From: Myxococcales bacterium
Lineage (GTDB): Bacteria > Myxococcota_A > Polyangia > Fen-1088
Assembly: GCA_003142855.1 (NCBI GenBank)
Contig: PLNW01000149.1
Coordinates: forward strand, 1 to 48,959
Reading direction: 5' to 3'
DNA length: 48,959 bases
Positions within the stretch are counted from its first letter, which is position 1; each line of letters opens with the position of its first letter. The notes beneath the pieces were generated by a model. That model did not search any database. It was not told the origin of the DNA and saw only the letters and a program-made list of their open reading frames with translations. Of the stretch, positions 42,324-48,959 are shown piece by piece. Made by a program: the position numbers and the translations under genes.

Positions 42324-43574
42324 TCAGGCTTTGCCTGCGTCTGTCGCAGCCGGGGTGGCGTCGCGGGCAAAGTCTGCTTGGGCGCGACGGGCATCGAGCC
42401 AGGGCAGGAGCAGAAGCGGCAGGACCTCGACGATGGCACCCAGGCCGAACATCGCGGGCGCTGGCATACGTTCGGCCAGACGTCCGCCCAGCTTCTGCGC
42501 CCACGCGTCCTTCACGTTGAGCAGGGCCATGTAGACCTGGAATTGCGTGGCGGCCACACGTGGGTTGGTGAGATTCATGAAGAGCGCCAGCGAGGTGGCA
42601 TAGACCACGCCGACCAGGATCCCTTCCCCCGTCGTGTACGCGAGCTGTAGGGGATAGACCCCCCACAGTCCTTGGCACGCGGAAAACGCGAGGTTGAGGC
42701 CGCCCACGCCCAGGCACGCACCCAGGAGCGTGCGACGGCAACCGAGGCGATCGCCCAGCACGCCGCCCAAGAGCGAACCCAGCGCGCCCGCGATTCCACC
42801 GAGGGTGGCCAGCGACGCCACCTGCTGTTCGGAAAAGCCGAGCTGATTGCGAAACAGGGGGTAGGTGAGTGGAAAGGTGAAACTGTCGGCCAGGTCGACA
42901 ATCAGTGCGAAGGCCGCCGCGAGCACCACAACGCGGCTCGAAAATGCCCGCAGGGTCAGGCCGAGTAGACGCGGTCGTTGCTCGGGCAAGGGCGACTCGC
43001 GCACGCCGAGAACCAGTGTGGCAGGGACGAGCAACAGCGCAATGGCCAAGCCAAAGGCAGCCGGCCAACCTGCCACGCTCGCGACCCACAGCAGGCCCTG
43101 GCCGCCCAGCACGACACCCGCGAACTTGCTCGCTGACATGATGCCGTTGGCGCGACTGCGCTCATTCTCGGCCAGAAGATCGATGGCCAGCGCGTCGGTG
43201 CCCACATCCTGGGCCGCGGCCAGAAGATTGTGCAGGAAGAGCAGGGCGGAGAAGAGCGACCGGTCGGCAATCGGGTTCGCGAACGCCATGGCTAGCAAGC
43301 TGAGCGCCATGCCGGCCTCGGCCAGCAGGATGAAGGGTCGCCGTCGGCCCAGTCGGCCGAAGGAAAGACGGTCGACCAGCAAGCCAATGACGGGCTTGCC
43401 CGCCCAGGGTAGTGAAGCCACGAACATGAGATCGCCGAGCCCAGCAGGCGACAGACCCAGCGAGGTGAGGCGCAGGACGATGGCCACGGTGAAGAAGCCC
43501 CAAGGCACACCCTGGGCAAAGTAGAGCCCGCCGAAGATCAGCAGGCGCGAGCGCAGCGTGGTTCCCGAGGTCAC
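42324..43574 (-). CDS. AmpG-like MFS transporter
   Basis: 416 residues, ATG 43574. Twelve hydrophobic segments span the protein. N-terminal LYFAQGVPWGFFTVAIVLRL, LPWAGKPVIGLLVDR and the loop GRRRPFI are typical of the PAT/AmpG branch of the major facilitator family; AAAQDVGTDALAIDLL in helix 4 also fits AmpG-type proteins. AmpG imports anhydromuropeptides, but homologues differ in substrate. The OPT transporter gene ends 27 bases upstream on the same strand, so the two probably form one operon for uptake of peptides or muropeptides, which would suit a predator. Confidence 0.83.
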   Translation of the reverse strand: MTSGTTLRSRLLIFGGLYFAQGVPWGFFTVAIVLRLTSLGLSPAGLGDLMFVASLPWAGKPVIGLLVDRLSFGRLGRRRPFILLAEAGMALSLLAMAFANPIADRSLFSALLFLHNLLAAAQDVGTDALAIDLLAENERSRANGIMSASKFAGVVLGGQGLLWVASVAGWPAAFGLAIALLLVPATLVLGVRESPLPEQRPRLLGLTLRAFSSRVVVLAAAFALIVDLADSFTFPLTYPLFRNQLGFSEQQVASLATLGGIAGALGSLLGGVLGDRLGCRRTLLGACLGVGGLNLAFSACQGLWGVYPLQLAYTTGEGILVGVVYATSLALFMNLTNPRVAATQFQVYMALLNVKDAWAQKLGGRLAERMPAPAMFGLGAIVEVLPLLLLPWLDARRAQADFARDATPAATDAGKA

Positions 43575-43601
43575 GGAGCCATCACCATGGTTCGAGTCAT
43601 G

Positions 43602-45548
43602 TCAGTGTCGCAAGAAGAGATTGTTCACCAGCGCAATGGCGACGCTGACAATGGATTCCCCGGCAATCACCCCGGAGGCCACTGGAACCACGTAGCGGTC
43701 CGCGTGCGCGGGACGGCGCCGCGACCAGAACCATGCCAGAGCCGCGCCCATCAGCATGGAAAACGGATTGAAGAAGGGCAAAATGAAACCCAGGCCAAGG
43801 CCGGTGGGAGAGGGGATCCACTTGCCATACTTCGGCAGGGCAAGCTCGACCAAGACGAGCAAGGAGCCGGCGGCAAGGCCCCACCAGATGCAGGTGCGAG
43901 CCATCGGGTGAAGGTTCTGCAGCCCCTTCTGGAAAACCTGGGCCACGGCCAGCCAGGCCTGGGCCGCGGGCGCGGGGAAAGCGGCAGGACTGGTAGCGGT
44001 TCCGGTCAGGGCCGTGGCATCAGGCACCAGCAGGCGAAAGCCGAGCACTGTGGCTGCGGTGCCGGCGAAGATGCCGAGAAACTGGGCCACGAATTGCCGG
44101 CGCGGATGGGCGCCGAGCAGATAGCCTGACTTCAGATCGGTCAACAGGTCCGCACTGGAGGCAGCCGCATTGGCGGTGATACTCGCTGTCATTAGGTTGG
44201 CGGTTGCGTTCTGCGGAATGAGCACGCCGTAAACCAGCTGCGTGATCTTGCCGAGCGCGCCAATGGGCGTGATGTCGGACTCGCCGGTAGCCCGGCAGGC
44301 CACCAAAGAAAGGAAGAAGGTCAGCAACACGGCCAGCAGGCCCAGGTGCCAGGGAATGCCAAAGTGCATGTGGCCAATGGCCAGCACGCCCACAGTGGCC
44401 ACGGACGTGCCAGCCGCGAACCAGGTCCCCGGCACTTCAGCGGCAGCATGGCTTTGCGGGCCGCCGAGCGTGCCGAGGCTGCGCAGGGCGCGGCCCAGCG
44501 TGCGTCCCTGCACGGCGAAGCTGAGCAACCCGGCGGCGATCATCATGGGCGCGCCCACCCAGACCCCAATTTCACGCCAGGCGTGGGCCGGATTGTGAAC
44601 GGCGCCCGCAGCCAGCCCGGCCGGGCCGAGCCAATAGCAGAGCAGCACGCCGCTCGCGACCATGGACAGGCAGATGCGCGGCCCAGTCAGCGCGCCCGCT
44701 GCAATCATGACCAGCTTGTTGTCGAGCAGGATGTTCCAGTCGGCTGCGCTGAAAGCGGCGCCGGTCTTCGGGTTGGTGCCTCGAGTGGGCAACCAATTGA
44801 AGATGGGCGAGGTGTCCGGAACCAGACCCTTCCGAGCGCCGGGCGGGTCACCCGCGCGCAAAGGCAGGTCCATGATAATCGGGGGCACGCCCGCCACCAG
44901 CGCCGCGTAGAAGAGGGCCTTGGCCTTGGCGGCCGCCTCGCGACCTTGGCAGAAGAGCGATTGCAGGGTGACGGCGGCGGCGATGCCCGAGGGAAAGCGC
45001 AGGCGTTCCTGGTTGATCATGTTGCGCTTCATGGGCACGGCCAGGGCCACCCCCAGCATGCCCAGGAAGAAGGTCCAGCCGGCCAGCACGGCCCAGGGCA
45101 GATGGTGGCCCGCCGGATCCTGCGCGGTCACGCTTAGCAAGAGCAGCGCCGGCGTGGCGGAAACCATGGTACTGCCCGTGGAATACCCTGCGGCCGAAGC
45201 CGTGGATTGCAGGCAATTGCTCTCGAGGATGGATAGCGGCGTACGGGTCAAGCCAACTTTCAGGCAGGCGTTCCACAGGGCAAACGATACGATGCAGGCC
45301 GTGATCGCCACGCCCAGGCCCCACCCGGTCTTGAGGCCTACGTAGAGATTGGTGAACGCCAGCAAGAACCCGAGCAAAGAGCCCATCACCACCGCGCGCA
45401 GGGTGAGCTGCGGGACTTCGTCTCCGCGGAAGACTCGGCGGTACCACTCGTCTTCGTCAAGCAACGCCACCTCAGTAGGCGAGATGTCGAGCGGGCGTCC
45501 GCGCGCAATTTCTGCGGGCGTCTGTGCGGGCTTCTGAAACAGGGCCAT
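43602..45548 (-). CDS. OPT-family oligopeptide transporter
   Basis: 648 residues. ATG 45548 is preferred to the GTG at 45554 because AAGGG sits 5 bases before it. A hydrophilic N-terminus (LDEDEWYRRVFRGDEVPQLT) leads to about 14 transmembrane segments with the bacterial OPT features LLAFTNLYVGLKTGWGLG, ESNCLQSTASAAGYSTGSTM and TASITANAAASSADLLTDLK. The family imports peptides or metal chelates by proton symport in the inner membrane. It heads a two-gene run with the AmpG-like gene. Its upstream region at 45549-45886 is shared with the GH5 gene. Confidence 0.92.
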   Translation of the reverse strand: MALFQKPAQTPAEIARGRPLDISPTEVALLDEDEWYRRVFRGDEVPQLTLRAVVMGSLLGFLLAFTNLYVGLKTGWGLGVAITACIVSFALWNACLKVGLTRTPLSILESNCLQSTASAAGYSTGSTMVSATPALLLLSVTAQDPAGHHLPWAVLAGWTFFLGMLGVALAVPMKRNMINQERLRFPSGIAAAVTLQSLFCQGREAAAKAKALFYAALVAGVPPIIMDLPLRAGDPPGARKGLVPDTSPIFNWLPTRGTNPKTGAAFSAADWNILLDNKLVMIAAGALTGPRICLSMVASGVLLCYWLGPAGLAAGAVHNPAHAWREIGVWVGAPMMIAAGLLSFAVQGRTLGRALRSLGTLGGPQSHAAAEVPGTWFAAGTSVATVGVLAIGHMHFGIPWHLGLLAVLLTFFLSLVACRATGESDITPIGALGKITQLVYGVLIPQNATANLMTASITANAAASSADLLTDLKSGYLLGAHPRRQFVAQFLGIFAGTAATVLGFRLLVPDATALTGTATSPAAFPAPAAQAWLAVAQVFQKGLQNLHPMARTCIWWGLAAGSLLVLVELALPKYGKWIPSPTGLGLGFILPFFNPFSMLMGAALAWFWSRRRPAHADRYVVPVASGVIAGESIVSVAIALVNNLFLRH

Positions 45549-45886
45549 GGGCACCCTTGTACCAAATGCTCACAGGGTATGGCTCAAAAGGGAATGAGGT
45601 GGTTCATTTCGTCAGCCACCCGCCGCCGAGAACGCAGAGATGAGAGGGGAGGCAACAGAGTCGAGAAGATTGCTGTGATGCTCTGGCCCTTCCGACCTTC
45701 GGGCCGTCACACCCCAAAGCACAGCGAGTTCTTGGCGCTGCCGGTCAGCGCGAGGATTCACCTCGAGGGAAGGTTCTTCGCTCATCGTTACATTTCCAGA
45801 TGAACCAGAGATGAACGCCCCTGCTACTGAAACGGGTAGACAGCGGGCAAGTCGCAACTTGCTCAAAAGATTTGGGGGGATTCAAC
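45549..45886. other. Divergent region between OPT and GH5 genes with a short interspersed repeat
   Basis: 338 bases with no supported gene. It contains promoters for both sides and a copy of a dispersed element at about 45590-45668. Confidence 0.5.
45590..45668 (+). repeat. Dispersed intergenic repeat, copy A
   Basis: Contains GGGAATGAGGTGGTTCATTT, then CGCCGCCGAGAACGCAGAGA and AGAGTCGAGAAG. It aligns with copy B at 48678-48757 over about 80 bases at roughly two-thirds identity. GAGAACxCxGAG is reminiscent of common intergenic repeats in Deltaproteobacteria/Planctomycetes. Confidence 0.55.
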
Positions 45887-47347
45887 ATGACTCCATTTGC
45901 TCAGGCTTCGATTCGCCTCACGGCACTGGCAGGCCTTTCACTAACCCTGGCTTTGAGCGGGTGCTCGCTAAACAGCACGCCCGGAACGGGCCAGTCCAGC
46001 GGCGGCAGCGCGGGAAGTGCTGCCGTGGCCGGAGGCGGCGCAACCAGCGCAGCGACCGGTGGCAGCCCGACGGGCGGCAGCACAGGAGGCATCGTGGCGC
46101 CGGGAGGGAGTGTTCAACCTGCCGCTGGCTCGACCACCGCAGGTGGTGCGAGCGGAGCAGGGGTCACCAGCATGAGTGGCGGGTCCACAGAAACCGGCGG
46201 ATCGGTGGCCGCAGGTGGCACGGTCCCAACGGGCGGCGTGCCCGGGGGTGCGACGGCAACGGGCGGTACGTCCGGAGAAGCGACGGCAACGGGCGGTGCG
46301 TCCGGGGGAGCGAAGGCAACAGGTGGAGCGTCCGGGGGAGGGACTGCGGCAGGCGGCACGATGAGCAGCGGAGGAAGGACGGGCGGTGCTAGCGGCGGGA
46401 CCACAGCCACCGGTGGCTCCAAGCCCATGGGTGGCACCACCAGCGCTGGTGGAACCACAGCGTCTGGCGGCAGCATCACGGTCGGCGACGGCGGCCTCCT
46501 GGCCGCGGAAACAGCGAGCATCCATTGCTTCAACTGGGCCGACGCAGGCGATAACTTCCAAAAAGGGGCGCTTGTGCTGACCGGACTGTCCGCCAATGAC
46601 TCCTATGACACCGTTCTCGCCTCGTCCAATGCGATCATCTCAGGATTCAAGACTGTGCTGGGCGCGAACACATTCCGCATTCCGATCAACGAAACAACGG
46701 TTAACACCGCTACTACGTGGGCCGCCTACAAGGGCATTTTCGATGCGGCTATCAGCCAGAACGTGAAGGTGATCGTTGCGTACTGGTTGCCGCCGGGAAG
46801 CAATCATGTGGCCGACACGACCACGTGGAACACCATGTGGAAAACGGTCGTTGATGCGTACGTGTCCAGCGATCTTGTCTATTTCGACGTCTTCAACGAG
46901 CCCTCAGGATACAGTGCGACTGCCTTCGTCACTCTCGTCCAGCAATGGATGACGGCAAACCCGAGCGTTCCCGCGAATCGGGTTATCGTGGCCGGAACCA
47001 CCACTGACATCGACGTCAATCAACAAGGGGCCGCCCTGCCCAACTGCCTCCTCTCGCTTCACATTTATGATAGCGTCGGGAACACCGTGGCAGCTGCGGA
47101 GGCCGCCCTCAAAACGCACGCTGGCCCCTACTACAACCGGACCATCGTCACTGAATACGTCGGCGCCAGTCTCTTCATGCAGGGCATTACGACTCAGATG
47201 AAAGCCTATGGAATGGGAAGCTGCTACTGGGCGGGCCTGGAAGGCACGGGCGGCATCGCCAAGCTGAGTGGCACGGCGCCGAACTATACGCTCACTGTAA
47301 ACAACGCTACCACGCTCGCGACAATCCAGTCGGGTTGGACCCAGTAG
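45887..47347 (+). CDS. GGT-linker lipoprotein with GH5 endoglycanase domain
   Basis: 486 residues. ATG 45887 is preferred over the TTG at 45872 because the GGGGGGA site lies 6 bases before it. Lipobox LALSGC, then SLNS. Residues about 20-200 are a Gly/Thr/Ala stalk (ATATGG- and KATGGASGG-type). Residues about 210-486 are a GH5 barrel: NTFRIPINE, VIVAYWLPPG, acid/base Glu338 in FDVFNEPSG, LSLHIYD, and nucleophile Glu423 in IVTEYVG. The subfamily was not assigned; GH5 includes cellulases and mannanases. The 38-base repeat starts directly after the stop. Confidence 0.9.
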   Translation: MTPFAQASIRLTALAGLSLTLALSGCSLNSTPGTGQSSGGSAGSAAVAGGGATSAATGGSPTGGSTGGIVAPGGSVQPAAGSTTAGGASGAGVTSMSGGSTETGGSVAAGGTVPTGGVPGGATATGGTSGEATATGGASGGAKATGGASGGGTAAGGTMSSGGRTGGASGGTTATGGSKPMGGTTSAGGTTASGGSITVGDGGLLAAETASIHCFNWADAGDNFQKGALVLTGLSANDSYDTVLASSNAIISGFKTVLGANTFRIPINETTVNTATTWAAYKGIFDAAISQNVKVIVAYWLPPGSNHVADTTTWNTMWKTVVDAYVSSDLVYFDVFNEPSGYSATAFVTLVQQWMTANPSVPANRVIVAGTTTDIDVNQQGAALPNCLLSLHIYDSVGNTVAAAEAALKTHAGPYYNRTIVTEYVGASLFMQGITTQMKAYGMGSCYWAGLEGTGGIAKLSGTAPNYTLTVNNATTLATIQSGWTQ

Positions 47348-47350
47348 CTC

Positions 47351-47388
47351 CGTAATCCCGCGACAAGCGGAGCGAGGGCGCGGGGCGC
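47351..47388 (+). repeat. 38-bp intergenic repeat, copy 2 (after GH5)
   Basis: Reads CGTAATCCCGCGACAAGCGG and continues to GGCGCGGGGCGC, starting 3 bases after the GH5 stop. It is in the same orientation relative to its gene as copy 1. CCCGCG/CGCGGG can form a stem, so it may act as a 3' end hairpin or be a mobile palindromic element. Confidence 0.85.
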
Positions 47389-47513
47389 ATGGCGGAAGGG
47401 GGTAGCCCAAGGCGAAGTCGCTCGCCTAGGGTGGTCGCACCAAAGGCCAAACGCCAGTCGCAGTTGTCTTTGCTTGGCAGCTCAAGCAAGGTAGATTGGT
47501 CCCACAGGATTTC

Positions 47514-48044
47514 ATGTCCAAGCCCGCAATCGTACTTATGGGAGCGCTCGGCGTCGTTGCGTTGGCGGTTCTACTTGGCATGTTCGCCCTACGAGACAAG
47601 CGACCGAGGCCGGCACCGCCCGAGGCGCAAGAACCAGTCGCGGCGGCGATCCCATCCCAGCCCACCGCACCCGCGACGAAGCCTCTCCCGCCGTTGCCTC
47701 CGCCCTTGGTCGCCGGACCCAGGCTGCGAAAACCCTCGGAGCCCGACGCCGGAAAGCGGCTCGACGAGACTTCGCTGATGGCGAAGTTGCATGACCTGGC
47801 GGCGTCGGACCCGCCTCTGTCACTGCAATTGGCGAGAGAGGCGGTCGCCCGCTTTCCCGATAGCCCCAACGCGCCTGAGTTCGAATGGAACGTCGTCAAG
47901 GCCCTGGCCAACATGCAGAATTTCAAAGAGGCCGAGGAAGAAGCCCGGGGCATGGTCAAGAAGTATCCAGGCAATGACTTTGCCGCCGATGTCGATCGCC
48001 ACCTGCTGCACCATCCCCCCAACCCGCCGCCCAACCCGCCCTAG
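47514..48044 (+). CDS. Membrane-anchored TPR-like protein, tandem paralogue 1
   Basis: 176 residues from ATG 47514. MSKPA is followed by a transmembrane segment (GALGVVALAVLLGMFALRD) as signal anchor, then a Pro/Ala-rich linker, and a C-terminal helical region of two TPR-like units (LAREAVARFPDSPNAPEFEW, NFKEAEEEARGMVKKYPG). It ends in Pro repeats (PPNPPPNPP). The next gene, 20 bases downstream, is a clear duplicate. No enzyme motif. It may be a scaffold in the envelope; function unknown. Confidence 0.78.
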   Translation: MSKPAIVLMGALGVVALAVLLGMFALRDKRPRPAPPEAQEPVAAAIPSQPTAPATKPLPPLPPPLVAGPRLRKPSEPDAGKRLDETSLMAKLHDLAASDPPLSLQLAREAVARFPDSPNAPEFEWNVVKALANMQNFKEAEEEARGMVKKYPGNDFAADVDRHLLHHPPNPPPNPP

Positions 48045-48064
48045 GGCCGACGGTCGAGGACGTC

Positions 48065-48586
48065 ATGTCCAAGCCTGCAACCATTTCTCTCGGGGCTCTC
48101 GCAATCGTCGCGCTGCTGGCTGTACTCGGTGCCTTCGCCCTGCACAACAAGCGACCATCCTCGGTCGAGAGGCAAGAGCCAGTCGTCGCCACGCCCTCGG
48201 CCATGAATCTCGACGTTGCCCCTCGAACAATGCCCACGCTGCCCGCGAGGCCAGCTCCGGACGCTTCCACCAAAGGCGTGGCGCATGGTCGACCACCTGC
48301 TGGCAAGGACGCTGGCGTCCTCCAGACCGAGGCCGCGCTTCTGGCCAAGCTTCACGACGTGGCCGCGGCGGATCCCGCCTTGTCGCTGCGATTGGCGAAA
48401 GAAGCGCTGGCCCGCTTTCCAGACAGCCCCGATGCGCCGGAATTCGAATGGTACGTCGTCAGATCTCTGTCCAACCTGGCGCGATTTGACGAGGCCCGAA
48501 ACGAGGCCCACGTCATGCTCAAGAAGTATCCGGGGACTTCTTGGAGTAGCGACGTCCAGCGCCACGTACTGTCCAACCCGGAGTAG
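48065..48586 (+). CDS. Membrane-anchored TPR-like protein, tandem paralogue 2
   Basis: 173 residues from ATG 48065. The layout repeats the preceding gene: MSKPA, transmembrane segment (GALAIVALLAVLGAFALHN), Pro/Ala linker, TPR-like helices (LAKEALARFPDSPDAPEFEW and ARFDEARNEAHVMLKKYPG). The C-terminal domain is much more conserved between the copies than the linker. It lacks the terminal Pro repeats. The two genes are probably co-transcribed. Confidence 0.78.
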   Translation: MSKPATISLGALAIVALLAVLGAFALHNKRPSSVERQEPVVATPSAMNLDVAPRTMPTLPARPAPDASTKGVAHGRPPAGKDAGVLQTEAALLAKLHDVAAADPALSLRLAKEALARFPDSPDAPEFEWYVVRSLSNLARFDEARNEAHVMLKKYPGTSWSSDVQRHVLSNPE

Positions 48587-48677
48587 ACTCACGGCCGAAA
48601 ACTGAGCGGACGAGTCGATCCACGTCCGGGGCAATCCGCAGTTGAGAACACAGGGCAGCCTCACGGCCGCAACCGAA

Positions 48678-48757
48678 GGGCGTGAGGTGATGCATCTCGC
48701 GAGCGCCCCGCCGCTGAGAACACTGAGGTGAGAGAAAAGTTCGCAGAGTCGGAGAAA
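48678..48757 (+). repeat. Dispersed intergenic repeat, copy B
   Basis: Contains GGGCGTGAGGTGATGCATCT, then CCGCTGAGAACACTGAGGTG and GCAGAGTCGGAGAAAC. It is related to copy A at 45590-45668. The start also recalls GGGCGTGAGGTGGGTTCG at about 32837. Confidence 0.5.
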
Positions 48758-48836
48758 CCGGAATGTTCGGGCGTTGCGAAAAAACCGCACCCTAGTAGTA
48801 CATAGCCGAATCCGCGATCTGGCTCCGCAGAACTGT

Positions 48837-48959
48837 CTATTTCTGGTCTGGGGTGCTGGGCGGCGGTAGTGCGGGCGGAGGCGCGGGCGGAGGCGGCGGC
48901 GGGGGTGGAGCGGCAGCTGGTGGTGGCGCAACCGCTGGTGGCACGGACGGGGGCGGAGA
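48837..48959 (-). CDS. Pro-rich C-terminal tail of a gene entering from the right edge
   Basis: A minus-strand frame is open from the window edge to TAG at 48839-48837, coding about 40 residues rich in Pro and Ala (PPPAVAPPP-type, ending STPDQK). It resembles the Pro-rich C-terminus of the protein at 30294-32816. No domain is visible, so the gene is tentative and the opposite-strand Gly-rich frame has no signal sequence or start to compete. Confidence 0.4.
   Translation of the reverse strand, partial: SPPPSVPPAVAPPPAAAPPPPPPPPAPPPALPPPSTPDQK

Noticed and set aside
1..48959. tRNA, rRNA, insertion sequence transposases or phage integrase
   Set aside because: No tRNA-like cloverleaf, rRNA segment, DDE/tyrosine recombinase motif or long terminal inverted repeat was recognised by eye; a tRNAscan or profile search could still find a weak one.

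Overview
The window is GC-rich, densely coded DNA that looks like a chromosomal segment of a social or predatory Myxococcota bacterium (Polyangiales/Sorangium-like). The evidence is: many secreted lipoproteins with long Gly/Thr/Ser linkers, large Cys-rich repeat lipoproteins, a MYXO-CTERM-like C-terminal anchor, a eukaryotic-type Ser/Thr kinase with a TPR/PEGA partner, a hybrid histidine kinase, an RsbW/RsbV-type partner switch and an ECF sigma/zinc anti-sigma pair. The lineage is inferred from these gene types; no 16S or tRNA gene was seen.

Layout. 1-8963: glycoside hydrolase block with GH2 (cut by the left edge), a convergent GH59 enzyme, an exported peroxiredoxin, a CE12-like SGNH esterase and GH12. 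9050-13881: PAS-containing hybrid histidine kinase, a small Cys-rich lipoprotein, then overlapping anti-sigma kinase and STAS antagonist genes. 14038-19700: two Cys-rich lipoproteins, the second with nine CC-type repeats, followed by gene debris (AAA_14 ATPase fragment joined to a Cys-repeat fragment). 19739-24701: a membrane protein that looks like a degenerate GHMP kinase, divergent from a Ser/Thr kinase and a TPR/PEGA protein; the GHMP-like protein and the kinase share a C-terminal LSxDDF tail. 24718-29971: pectin-type cluster (Cys-rich lipoprotein, GH28, Cys-rich lipoprotein, outer-membrane porin). 30294-35716: a large Cys-repeat lipoprotein, then anti-sigma/ECF sigma/beta-barrel-like genes. 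35852-40316: DsbA-like lipoprotein, decayed GH8, GH88/105, GH54 and CysK remnants around an intact CE12 lipoprotein, and an XRE-cupin regulator. 40435-48586: GH26, an AmpG-like MFS and OPT transporter pair, GH5, and two tandem paralogous membrane-anchored proteins. A Pro-rich reading frame is cut by the right edge.

How the genes may work together. GH12, GH26, GH5, both CE12-like esterases and probably GH2 follow one architecture: lipobox, low-complexity GGT(S/T) stalk, catalytic domain. GH59 inverts it: signal peptide, catalytic domain, Gly-rich stalk, MYXO-CTERM-like anchor. With GH28, the porin and the remnants of GH8, GH54 and GH88/105, this reads as a surface-displayed kit for plant hemicellulose and pectin in an organism with no SusC/SusD genes in view. 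The remnants indicate active gain and loss of such genes at this locus.
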